Shown: positions 7,460 through 14,390 of the stretch, in pieces | Position numbering within the stretch: the stretch's first letter is position 1 | How the letters are laid out: every line of letters begins with the position of its first letter | NCBI RefSeq assembly: GCF_041687175.1 | Contig: NZ_JAWLCK010000025.1 | Location: 1 to 29,703 of the forward strand | Length of the DNA: 29,703 nucleotides | From: Lutispora sp041687175 | Lineage (GTDB): Bacteria; Bacillota; Clostridia; Lutisporales; Lutisporaceae | Reading direction: 5' to 3' | Notes under the pieces: generated by a model | The model's input: only the letters and a program-made list of their open reading frames with translations | What the model was told of the DNA's origin: nothing | The model's database searches: none | Made by a program: the position numbers and the translations under genes

Positions 7460-8032
7460 ATGAATAATTCAAATTGTGGATGTTGTTCTTGCGGTTCAGG
7501 CTGCTGCAGTGCAGGAAACATACAAACAGAAACAAGGCAAGTGATTGTAGACTTTTTATATCTGGATCTTAGTGTCTGTGAATGGTGTCAGGGAACAGAA
7601 AAAAATCTTGAAGAAGCTATTGCCAGTATCTCTAATGTATTAGAGTTAGCTGGCATTGAGGTTGTGCTGAACAAAATAAATGTAAACACAGAAGAACTGG
7701 CTATAAAGCATAAATTTGTTGCTTCGCCTACAATAAGAGTAAACGGCAGGGATATTCAAATGGAGGTTAGGGAAAGACCATGCGACTCATGTGGAGATCT
7801 ATGTGGAGATGAGGTAGACTGCCGTGTCTGGGTATACAAGGGACAGGAATATACTGTACCGCCTATAGCCCTTATAGCTGAAGGACTATTAAAAGGCATA
7901 TTCGGCCATGAAGATATATCTAATGAAGATGCTGATTATGTATTGCCAGAGAATCTGAAAAAGTTTTATACAGCTGCGAAGAATAAAAATCAATGCTGCT
8001 GTGGTAATACAAATAACAGTTACTGCTGCTAG
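7460..8032 (+). CDS. Cys-rich DUF2703 (thioredoxin-like) protein of the metal(loid) operon
   Basis: A 190-residue protein. The DUF2703 core (about 27-165) has a thioredoxin-like start, VDFLYLDLSVCEWCQGTE, with Cys40 and Cys43 in a CxxC pair, and a cis-Pro-like SPTIRVNGRDI. A Cys cluster, RPCDSCGDLCGDEVDC, follows. The unusual parts are the tails: the first 16 residues contain six Cys and the last 12 contain five, so 17 or more Cys could bind soft metal ions. Its function is unknown, but the family often accompanies arsR and permease genes. The ATG follows AGGGGG at 9 bases. It is the first gene of the operon and lies 39 bases upstream of arsR. Confidence 0.82.
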   Translation: MNNSNCGCCSCGSGCCSAGNIQTETRQVIVDFLYLDLSVCEWCQGTEKNLEEAIASISNVLELAGIEVVLNKINVNTEELAIKHKFVASPTIRVNGRDIQMEVRERPCDSCGDLCGDEVDCRVWVYKGQEYTVPPIALIAEGLLKGIFGHEDISNEDADYVLPENLKKFYTAAKNKNQCCCGNTNNSYCC

Positions 8033-8071
8033 AAATAAGTATTGTTGAAAAAATATTGTGGAGTGAAAACA

Positions 8072-8383
8072 ATGGAAAAGAATTTAGCAATGTATGCTCA
8101 ATATATGAAGGCATTAAGTGATGAAACAAGACTCAAAATTTTTCTTATGCTTTCAGATGGTGAACTATGTGCCTGTAAAATACTTGAAGAATTTAACATT
8201 ACCCAACCTACCCTTTCATACCATATGAAAATGCTATGTGACAGCGGATTGGTGAAGGGTAGGAAAGATGGCATATGGATGAGATATTCCATAAATGAAG
8301 AGGCTCTGGTTGCAATAAAGAGCTTATTCAATAGTATAGATGTAAAAAGCGTTGATTTTAGTGAATGTTGCACCGAGTGCTAG
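8072..8383 (+). CDS. ArsR/SmtB family transcriptional repressor
   Basis: A 103-residue winged-helix regulator. ALSDETRLKIFLML is the usual first helix. ELCACKILEEF carries the alpha-3 metal site, with Cys33 and Cys35 like the ELCVCDL box of As(III)/Sb(III) sensors. TQPTLSYHMKMLCDSGLV is the recognition helix, and GIWMRYSIN is the wing. The C-terminus ends in ECCTEC, four further Cys not found in minimal ArsR. The start is the ATG at 8072, eight bases after GTGGAG; an upstream TTG at 8042 is unsupported. It probably represses its own operon through a site near 7414 and is released by arsenite or a similar ion. Confidence 0.9.
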   Translation: MEKNLAMYAQYMKALSDETRLKIFLMLSDGELCACKILEEFNITQPTLSYHMKMLCDSGLVKGRKDGIWMRYSINEEALVAIKSLFNSIDVKSVDFSECCTEC

Positions 8384-8395
8384 GAGGATTGTGAT

Positions 8396-9400
8396 TTGAT
8401 AATTTTTCAATGGTTAAACAGGCAGTTGTTGAAGATGGAATGGCTGCACAATTTAGTAACTTTTCTTGTAGAAAAAATATTTGGCTTGGATGTAAGTACC
8501 AGAGTGGGTGGAAGTATCCACTTTTTCATATATGATGTTATAAAGATATTCATATTGCTTTCCGTTTTAATCTTTGCAATCTCATATATACAAAGTTATT
8601 TTCCGCCTGAGAGAACGAAGAAAATACTGGGCAGATTCAATGGCATATCAGCCAATATATTGGGTGCTCTTCTAGGCACAGTTACACCTTTTTGTTCCTG
8701 TTCCTCAATTCCTTTATTCATTGGATTTACAAGTGCGGGATTGCCTATTGGTGTTACATTCTCATTCTTGATATCCTCGCCTTTAGTAGATCTGGCATCC
8801 ATTATTTTGCTGGCAAGCATATTTAACTGGAAAATAGCTATAGCCTATGTCACTATAGGCATTGTGCTTGCAATAGTAAGCGGAACGATTATCAGTAAGA
8901 TGAAGCTTGAAAAGTATGTAGAGCCTTTTGTCTTCGGAAACAAGGTTCTTGATATGAAGCAGGAGAAATTAACCGCTGAGGATAGAATGAATTTTGCAAA
9001 GGATCAAGTGCTAGACATAATAAAAAGGGTTTGGCTATACATTTTGGCAGGTGTAGGAATTGGTGCTGCTATACACAATTGGATACCTGAATCACTAATA
9101 GCTGCCATACTGGGCCAGGATAAATGGTATTCAGTGCTTATAGCCACATTTGCGGGCGTGCCTATGTATGCTGATATCTTTGGAACACTGCCTATTGCAG
9201 AAGCTTTGGTTTTAAAGGGAGTGGGACTTGGTACAGCTCTATCATTTATGATGGGGGTAACAGCTCTTTCGCTTCCATCAATGATCATGCTGAAGAAAGT
9301 TGTTAAGATGAAGCTTCTAGCCACATTTGTGGGCATTGTTACCTTTGGTATCATTATAATTGGCTACACATTTAACGCTTTTGGCTATCTTTTGATGTAA
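8396..9400 (+). CDS. COG0701 permease (ArsP / SO_0444-type metal(loid) efflux)
   Basis: A 334-residue polytopic membrane protein with about eight hydrophobic segments in two related halves. GTVTPFCSCSSIPLFIG (Cys100, Cys102) is the signature of this permease family, and the second half has AGVPMYADIFGTLPIAEALV. ArsP exports trivalent organoarsenicals; SO_0444-like members have been linked to other metals. The substrate here is inferred only from the operon. A loop of about 45 residues near 170-215 separates the halves. The start is a TTG at 8396 set by AGGAGG eight bases upstream. It begins 12 bases after arsR, and its stop overlaps an in-frame ATG of the next reading frame. Confidence 0.87.
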   Translation: MIIFQWLNRQLLKMEWLHNLVTFLVEKIFGLDVSTRVGGSIHFFIYDVIKIFILLSVLIFAISYIQSYFPPERTKKILGRFNGISANILGALLGTVTPFCSCSSIPLFIGFTSAGLPIGVTFSFLISSPLVDLASIILLASIFNWKIAIAYVTIGIVLAIVSGTIISKMKLEKYVEPFVFGNKVLDMKQEKLTAEDRMNFAKDQVLDIIKRVWLYILAGVGIGAAIHNWIPESLIAAILGQDKWYSVLIATFAGVPMYADIFGTLPIAEALVLKGVGLGTALSFMMGVTALSLPSMIMLKKVVKMKLLATFVGIVTFGIIIIGYTFNAFGYLLM

Positions 9401-9435
9401 TGATAATTTTCAATAACAATGGAAGAGGGATTATG

Positions 9436-10371
9436 ATGAGAGAAAAGACAAATTTATATTTATTGACAGGATTTTTAGGAGCAGGCAAAACCACTCTTTT
9501 GACCAATATATTGGAAGATCTGTCAGGTGAAAAAGTCGGAGTTATTATGAATGAGTTTGGAAAGGTAGGCATTGACGGTAATATCATCAGAAAAGATGGG
9601 ATAGAACTTGTAGAGCTAAACAGGGGATCGATATTTTGCTCTTGTTTGAAGATATCCTTTGCTCAAGCCATGATGGAGATGGCAGATAGGGGTCTGAGAT
9701 ATTTATTTGTTGAGAGTTCCGGCCTTGCTGATCCATCAAATATAGGGGAAATAATGAACGCTGTAAAGGAATTCAAGGGAGATGTTTATGACTATAAAGG
9801 AGCAATCTGCCTTGTGGATGCAGTACACTTTCTAGAGCAAATAAATGATTTTGAAACAGTTGAAAGGCAAATCAAGCACTGTCATCTTGCAGTGATAAGC
9901 AAGGTAGATTTAATCAATGAAAGTACTTTGGAAAAAATAAAATCAAAGATACGAGAGATAAATGCTATGGTAGAAATTCAAACCTCGGTATTCGGAAAGC
10001 TTAATTATGACTTTTTGAAGGAAGATTTGATGAAAAATCAATGGGCAGAGGGAGAAAGTTCTACCAATACTCCCGAAAACAAACCAAAATCATTAACTCT
10101 GACATTTCAAGGTCAAGTGAAAAAGGAGGATTTGACAAGATTCATTGATAAGGTTTCTGGAAATGCATATAGAATTAAAGGGTTCTTTAGTCTTGATGAT
10201 GGATGGAATCAGGTGGATGTTGTGAATAGAAGGATAGATTATAAGCTTTCAGACAAAAATGAAACAGAATCACAACTTGTAATCATATCAAAAATAGGTC
10301 CTGCAATAATCAAAAATATATTTGATGCGTGGAATGAAGTTATAGGCGAGGAAATGAAGTTAAGGAATTAA
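9436..10371 (+). CDS. COG0523 (CobW/YciC/YjiA-like) GTPase
   Basis: A 311-residue G3E GTPase. GFLGAGKTTLL is the Walker A loop, NEFGKVGIDGN is the switch I segment typical of COG0523, VESSGLADP is Walker B, and SKVDL is the guanine motif. A C-terminal CobW_C-like domain starts near TLTFQGQVKKEDL. COG0523 proteins are metallochaperones or allocate metal ions to enzymes. The usual CxCC metal loop is altered: the sequence is GSIFCSCLK, so only a CxC pair is present. Starts at 9433 and 9436 are both possible after GAGGG; an upstream ATG at 9400 overlaps the permease stop without a ribosome binding site. The gene is cotranscribed with the permease. Confidence 0.85.
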   Translation: MREKTNLYLLTGFLGAGKTTLLTNILEDLSGEKVGVIMNEFGKVGIDGNIIRKDGIELVELNRGSIFCSCLKISFAQAMMEMADRGLRYLFVESSGLADPSNIGEIMNAVKEFKGDVYDYKGAICLVDAVHFLEQINDFETVERQIKHCHLAVISKVDLINESTLEKIKSKIREINAMVEIQTSVFGKLNYDFLKEDLMKNQWAEGESSTNTPENKPKSLTLTFQGQVKKEDLTRFIDKVSGNAYRIKGFFSLDDGWNQVDVVNRRIDYKLSDKNETESQLVIISKIGPAIIKNIFDAWNEVIGEEMKLRN

Positions 10372-10397
10372 GAATTAAAAGTATGGGAGGCTGCGAA

Positions 10398-10637
10398 TTG
10401 AAAATTAAAGTATTGGGCACTGGATGTGATAAATGCGAAAAGCTTGAGAACAATGTAAAAGAAGCTCTTAGCACCCTTGGCATTGAAGCAAGCGTAGATA
10501 AGATAGCGGATCTGGTACAAATAATGAAATATGGCATAATGACAACTCCAGGCCTTGTTATTGATGAAAAGGTTGTTTCATATGGGAAAGTATTAAAGCC
10601 AAAAGAAATAGTTAAAATATTGGAGGGCATGAAGTAA
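10398..10637 (+). CDS. small thioredoxin-like protein (redox-active disulfide protein 2 type)
   Basis: A 79-residue single-domain thioredoxin fold. GTGCDKCEKL holds the CxxC pair (Cys10, Cys13), followed by DKIADLVQIMKYGIMTTPGLVIDEKVVSYGKV with the cis-Pro after TT. Proteins of this length and motif typically accompany COG0701 permeases and may reduce or carry the metal substrate. The start is the TTG at 10398, seven bases after GGGAGG; the in-frame ATG at 10383 overlaps that ribosome site. It is the last gene of the operon. Confidence 0.87.
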   Translation: MKIKVLGTGCDKCEKLENNVKEALSTLGIEASVDKIADLVQIMKYGIMTTPGLVIDEKVVSYGKVLKPKEIVKILEGMK

Positions 10638-10640
10638 ACA

Positions 10641-10703
10641 ATCCTTTAGGGGAAACAGTAGTCCAAAGGATCCCTATCTGCCCTTTTCGGGCTCATAGGG
10701 ATC
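10641..10703. terminator. two overlapping hairpins between convergent genes
   Basis: Hairpin 1 pairs ATCCTTT (10641-10647) with AAAGGAT (10665-10671), with an additional GG/CC. Hairpin 2 pairs GATCCCTAT (10669-10677) with ATAGGGATC (10695-10703) and has an inner GCCC/GGGC. They share 10669-10671 and cannot both form fully. Neither has a good T run, so termination is a weak claim. Confidence 0.4.
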
Positions 10704-10856
10704 TTCTTCATAATCAAATTCTATCTTCTTGAAGTTTGCTTTGTTTGTAAATACCTTATATTGGCTTTTATTTTTGCTAAGACTTTTCAGTCTATCATAC
10801 TCATCTTCCATATAATCATAGTTATGGCCTAATATATTTAATTTTCCTTTTTTCAT
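10674..10856 (-). CDS. small hypothetical protein (60 aa)
   Basis: A 60-residue charged protein, Lys-rich in the first half and Glu/Asp-rich at the end (DYEEDPYEPEKGR). It has no membrane segment or Cys. Its ATG is preceded by GGGAAG at a workable distance, and its codon use resembles the neighbours. The stop lies inside the hairpin pair at 10641-10703. It resembles no family known to me. It could be a genuine small protein convergent with the operon, or chance. Confidence 0.45.
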   Translation of the reverse strand: MKKGKLNILGHNYDYMEDEYDRLKSLSKNKSQYKVFTNKANFKKIEFDYEEDPYEPEKGR

Positions 10857-11241
10857 ATTATTACACTTCCCATTTTATCATTATTACTCAATGCAACCGT
10901 TGTTTACGAAAGTAATTCTATCACAATTATAGGATTATTGTAAGCCTATCAGCGTTAGATTAAATATATAAGCGACAAAATAATCGGAAAAAATAATTTC
11001 CCGGGAAATATTATATGAAAATCGACAAAATTACATGCTGATTAAGCTGTTATTAGTACGCATAGTGTAAAAATTCTGGTATGTTGTAAATCTATGATAT
11101 TCAAAGGAAACAGACGGAAAACAGAGTTGATTAAATATGGAAAAGAAGTTTCTTAAAAGGATATTTTTCACTATTGTTGAATAAATAATATATACAAGCC
11201 AGAATAAATGTAAAGGGGGTAGCCGTGAAGTCGGCGATTGT
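10857..11241. other. 385-base intergenic region upstream of the DUF1445 gene
   Basis: No plausible gene is seen. The region holds the upstream sites of two divergent genes, a 14-bp perfect palindrome (10996-11009), two related CGACAAAAT-containing segments (10973-10981 and 11024-11032), and a GGGGG stretch (11214-11218) about 23 bases before the ATG. No known riboswitch could be recognised. Confidence 0.5.
10996..11009. promoter_or_regulatory. perfect 14-bp palindrome, candidate operator
   Basis: ATTTCCCGGGAAAT is identical to its reverse complement and has a GC core in a very AT-rich setting, 233 bases before the DUF1445 gene. The cognate regulator is unknown. Confidence 0.35.
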
Positions 11242-12033
11242 ATGATGGATTTAGCAAATATGAGCCCAAGGGAAGTTAGAGAACTCATTAGAAAGGAGCA
11301 AATAATTTCACCTACCTCAGGTATGTGCAGAGGACACATACAGGCAAATCTTGCCATAGTTCCTAAGGATTTAGCTTTTGACTTTTTATTATTTGCTCAG
11401 AGAAATCCAAAGCCTTGCCCCATATTAGATGTTACAGATGTAGGGGATCCGGAACCTAAACTTATGGCTAAGGGTGCAGATTTGAGGTTTGATGTTCCAA
11501 AGTACAGGATTTATAAGTATGGTGAGTTGGTAGATGAAGTAACCAATATTGAGAAGTATTGGAGAGACGATCTAGTAGGTTTCTTGCTTGGCTGCAGCTT
11601 TTCCTTTGAATCTGCTATGTTGAATGCTTCCATACCTGTAAGACATATAGAGGATAATCATAATGTACCTATGTATATAACCAATATTGATTGTGTCCCT
11701 GCTGGGAAATTCCACGGCAAAATGGTTGTCAGCATGAGGCCTATACCATATCATCAGGTACCCAGAGCGGTGCAGGCTACTTCAAGGTTTCCACAGGTCC
11801 ACGGAGCACCAATACACATAGGAGATCCCAGCCAGATAGGTATCAAAGATGTAAATAAACCGGATTTCGGTGATCCTTCTGTCATTAAAGAAGGGGAGGT
11901 ACCTGTATTCTGGGCTTGTGGTGTTACACCCCAATCCATAGCCATGACCAGCAAACCAGAGCTTATGATAACCCACTCTCCAGGACATATGTTTATCTGC
12001 GACCCCAAGGATGAAGATCTGGCAGTATTATAA
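11242..12033 (+). CDS. DUF1445 family putative hydro-lyase (YcsI-like)
   Basis: A 263-residue protein of standard length for the family. Segments shared with DUF1445 are SPREVRELIRKEQIISPTSG, GHIQANLAIVPKDLAFDF, LLGCSFSFESAML, NVPMYITNIDC, MVVSMRPIP and the C-terminal WACGVTPQS with ITHSPGHMFI. Some eukaryotic relatives are D-glutamate cyclases; bacterial members are annotated as hydro-lyases without a firm substrate. The ATG at 11242 (or 11245) is not preceded by a good ribosome site: the GGGGG lies about 23 bases away and no in-frame alternative exists between. It is monocistronic, ending in a strong terminator. Confidence 0.85.
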   Translation: MMDLANMSPREVRELIRKEQIISPTSGMCRGHIQANLAIVPKDLAFDFLLFAQRNPKPCPILDVTDVGDPEPKLMAKGADLRFDVPKYRIYKYGELVDEVTNIEKYWRDDLVGFLLGCSFSFESAMLNASIPVRHIEDNHNVPMYITNIDCVPAGKFHGKMVVSMRPIPYHQVPRAVQATSRFPQVHGAPIHIGDPSQIGIKDVNKPDFGDPSVIKEGEVPVFWACGVTPQSIAMTSKPELMITHSPGHMFICDPKDEDLAVL

Positions 12034-12043
12034 TAACTAGAGC

Positions 12044-12084
12044 AAAAGGCTCAATGAGGTTGAATATCTCATTGAGCCTTTTAT
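12044..12084. terminator. bidirectional rho-independent terminator
   Basis: A perfect 15-bp stem (12044-12058 with 12068-12082) and a 9-base loop. The arms begin with AAAA and end with TTTT, so T residues follow on both strands. It lies between the convergent DUF1445 and helicase-loader genes. Confidence 0.9.
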
Positions 12085-12136
12085 TTCCATTAATAACTCA
12101 TCATTATGTGCATTACTCTGTTTAGGTTTTGTCATT

Positions 12137-13117
12137 TCATATAATATTCTGCAGTTTGAGCCTTATATCCTCTCCGAAAAACTCATACATTAAGAAGTTG
12201 CCGAATATTCTCGATGATATTCTTTCAGAGTAAGTTTTTATTATCTCATCAACATCCAGATTGGTGGATATTATCATTTTTTTATTTTCTAATAACCTTT
12301 TGTTTAATATATTATAAATTACTAGCCCGGAAAACTGTGTTCCCAACTCTGTACCCAGATCATCAATTATTAGCAGGTCGCATACATAAATATCCTTCAG
12401 GGCTTCATCTCCTGCTTCCTCATTATCAAAATCAAACTTGTACTTCCTTACTAAATCTACAAGATCGGGCGCGGATTGATATATGACGCTTTTGCCCATA
12501 TCCAGCAAATCTTTAGCTATGGAGTTGCAAAGGAAGGTTTTGCCCAAACCTGGTCTGCCAATAAACAGCAGATTCTTATTATGTTGTTCAAAGTCTTTGG
12601 TGTACTTTATACATTCCATAAATATATGCTGCATGTTCTCCCTTGGAGATCTTCCGCCATCAATGGGTTCATTGGAATAATAGTTTATATTGAAATTCTC
12701 AAAATTCTCCTTGACTATCCTATGGGATAGTTTAAATTGTTTATACTGATGAGCAATAAGCTTTTGCATTAGGCAGTTGCATCTTTCCGATCCGACATAA
12801 CCTGTATCCTTGCATTTTTTGCAGCTATATTTCATCTGGAGATAATCCTTTGGATATTTATTGGCTGTTAGTATTTCTGCTTTTTCTATTTTCAGGTCCG
12901 TTTGTTTCTTATGAAGATCCTCCAGAAGCTTTTCCCGATTTTCTTTATCCATGAGTACCGCCTTAGTAATTCTTATACCCAGGTTGACCATTTCATCATC
13001 GATTTCTTTGAGCCTCGGTAACTTAGCATAAAGCTCCTGTTTGCGCTTATCCAATTCTTTTTTATTTTTTTCTCTTATATCTTCGTATTCATTCATTATG
13101 GCTCGTATACTATTCAC
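12137..13117 (-). CDS. DnaI/DnaC-like replicative helicase loader (AAA+ ATPase)
   Basis: A 326-residue protein. An N-terminal coiled-coil-rich half (1-95) is followed by a four-Cys zinc site (Cys99, Cys102, Cys113, Cys115 in CKKCKDTGYVGSERCNC), as in DnaI. The AAA+ ATPase has Walker A GRPGLGKT (187-194), Walker B LLIIDDLGTE, and an arginine-finger region near SERISSRI. Such loaders place the DnaB-type helicase on DNA during initiation and restart. The start is a GTG at 13117 with GAGGTG upstream. It overlaps the stop of the dnaD-like gene by eight bases, so the two are translationally coupled. Confidence 0.9.
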   Translation of the reverse strand: MNSIRAIMNEYEDIREKNKKELDKRKQELYAKLPRLKEIDDEMVNLGIRITKAVLMDKENREKLLEDLHKKQTDLKIEKAEILTANKYPKDYLQMKYSCKKCKDTGYVGSERCNCLMQKLIAHQYKQFKLSHRIVKENFENFNINYYSNEPIDGGRSPRENMQHIFMECIKYTKDFEQHNKNLLFIGRPGLGKTFLCNSIAKDLLDMGKSVIYQSAPDLVDLVRKYKFDFDNEEAGDEALKDIYVCDLLIIDDLGTELGTQFSGLVIYNILNKRLLENKKMIISTNLDVDEIIKTYSERISSRIFGNFLMYEFFGEDIRLKLQNII

Positions 13118-14129
13118 TTAACTCACCTCTACTCTTTTTCAGGAGCCTTTGCTTCAATAGATCTGTATCATATGTACGGCCTTTGAAGTTATTGAAGCTT
13201 CTCTTGGGAGCCTTTGCTCCATCTTTATTATCCTTTGAAGGGTTTCTAGAAAGATAAGCTTCAATCTCATCAATGGTTTTAATATTTTTATCATGCCATT
13301 CGGAAAGCACCTTATCTATGTACGAAAAGGAAGGTTTCAGTGTTTTTATTGTTAACTCGCAGGCTTTAAGCACTGCCTCATCGGAAAAGGAGTATTCATA
13401 AAACCACTTTTGCAGCATTTCCTCCTCCACCGCCGTAGGCTGCCTTCCGATTCTGAGAAAGTTAAGCACTTTGCTGTATTTTTGCCATTTCTCCTTATGT
13501 CTGTTTGCATATTCTATAGCTTTTTCCTGAGAATCTACCCCTGCATCAAACCAGTTTTTAGCCACCTGCTTAAGATAAGGTAAGTCTTTTTTGTTTCTTG
13601 AATAGCAATCTTCGATTAGCATGACTACTATTTCAGGTGGGAAACCATAATCGTCCATCCAGTCTAAAAAGACGAATATTTCATTCTGAGATAGCTCTCT
13701 GCCGGATATCTTTCTGATATAATCAAACATATCTCTGACCTTTGAATTCTGTCTCGCCATTATGATACGATCCACGCTGTTCTTGGCAGGCTTGGTTTCC
13801 TTACCCTTTATGTTGAGGACTTTTTCTCTAATATCAATGAATTCAACGATTTTATCATTGTTTCCTTCTGTATGTATAACATTTATAATCTCCTGGTCTT
13901 GCCAATACTTCCAAGCTTTCTGCACTTCCTCTACAGATATATTGATTGTCTTTGCTATTATTTCATCAGATAAATAATTGTTTTGAAGGCTGTAGGAGCA
14001 TTTAAGACCTAGCAGATATACTTTTACATAATCCCCGGGGGCATCCGGCATGTAATGGTTTATAAAAATGTTTTCTACTGGAGTGTGTCCCAGGTCTTCA
14101 TTATAGGCTTTGTATCTAAAGTAATTCAT
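13110..14129 (-). CDS. DnaD-domain replication initiation protein
   Basis: A 339-residue protein. The N-terminal 90 residues form a winged-helix-like domain (FINHYMPDAPGDYVKVYLLGLK, then LSDEIIAKTINISVEEVQKAWKYWQDQEII). Two DnaD/DnaB_2-type helical domains follow (about 125-205 and 215-290), the second having the RQPTAVEEEMLQKWFYEYSFSDEAVLKACE and SFSYIDKVLSEWHDKNI pattern. The C-terminus is basic. DnaD-like proteins remodel DNA and recruit the helicase loader, which is the next gene. The ATG is preceded by TAGGAGGA. A TATAAT on this strand (14178-14173) is the candidate promoter. Confidence 0.88.
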   Translation of the reverse strand: MNYFRYKAYNEDLGHTPVENIFINHYMPDAPGDYVKVYLLGLKCSYSLQNNYLSDEIIAKTINISVEEVQKAWKYWQDQEIINVIHTEGNNDKIVEFIDIREKVLNIKGKETKPAKNSVDRIIMARQNSKVRDMFDYIRKISGRELSQNEIFVFLDWMDDYGFPPEIVVMLIEDCYSRNKKDLPYLKQVAKNWFDAGVDSQEKAIEYANRHKEKWQKYSKVLNFLRIGRQPTAVEEEMLQKWFYEYSFSDEAVLKACELTIKTLKPSFSYIDKVLSEWHDKNIKTIDEIEAYLSRNPSKDNKDGAKAPKRSFNNFKGRTYDTDLLKQRLLKKSRGELSE

Positions 14130-14326
14130 ATAGTTTCCTCCTAAAATAGGAATCCAATCCGCTTTATCTAATATTATAGCATATATTTTCCTGTTAATAA
14201 TATTGCCTTTTGGTGTAAGATAATACCAATCAATATATCGTTAAGCAATGTTCAATGTTAAAAGAATAATTTAGCATATAAATGAATATGATATAGACAA
14301 GCAGGAAAATTTTTATCCCAATAATT

Positions 14327-14357
14327 TATTGAATAAAAGGCTAGTTTGGTATAAAAT
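14327..14357 (+). promoter_or_regulatory. candidate promoter of the M23 peptidase gene
   Basis: TATAAA (14350-14355) sits 35 bases before the ATG, with AAAGGAG in between. The -35 (TATTGA at 14327) is weak. No WalR box is seen here, although such hydrolases are frequent WalR targets. Confidence 0.4.
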
Positions 14358-14390
14358 AGAGTAAGCAATATTTAGAAAGGAGATGCATTA

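Noticed and set aside
14130..14390. A WalR box before the M23 hydrolase, a common WalR target.
   Set aside because: TGTTAA strings occur, but no second half-site lies at a five-base spacing on either strand.
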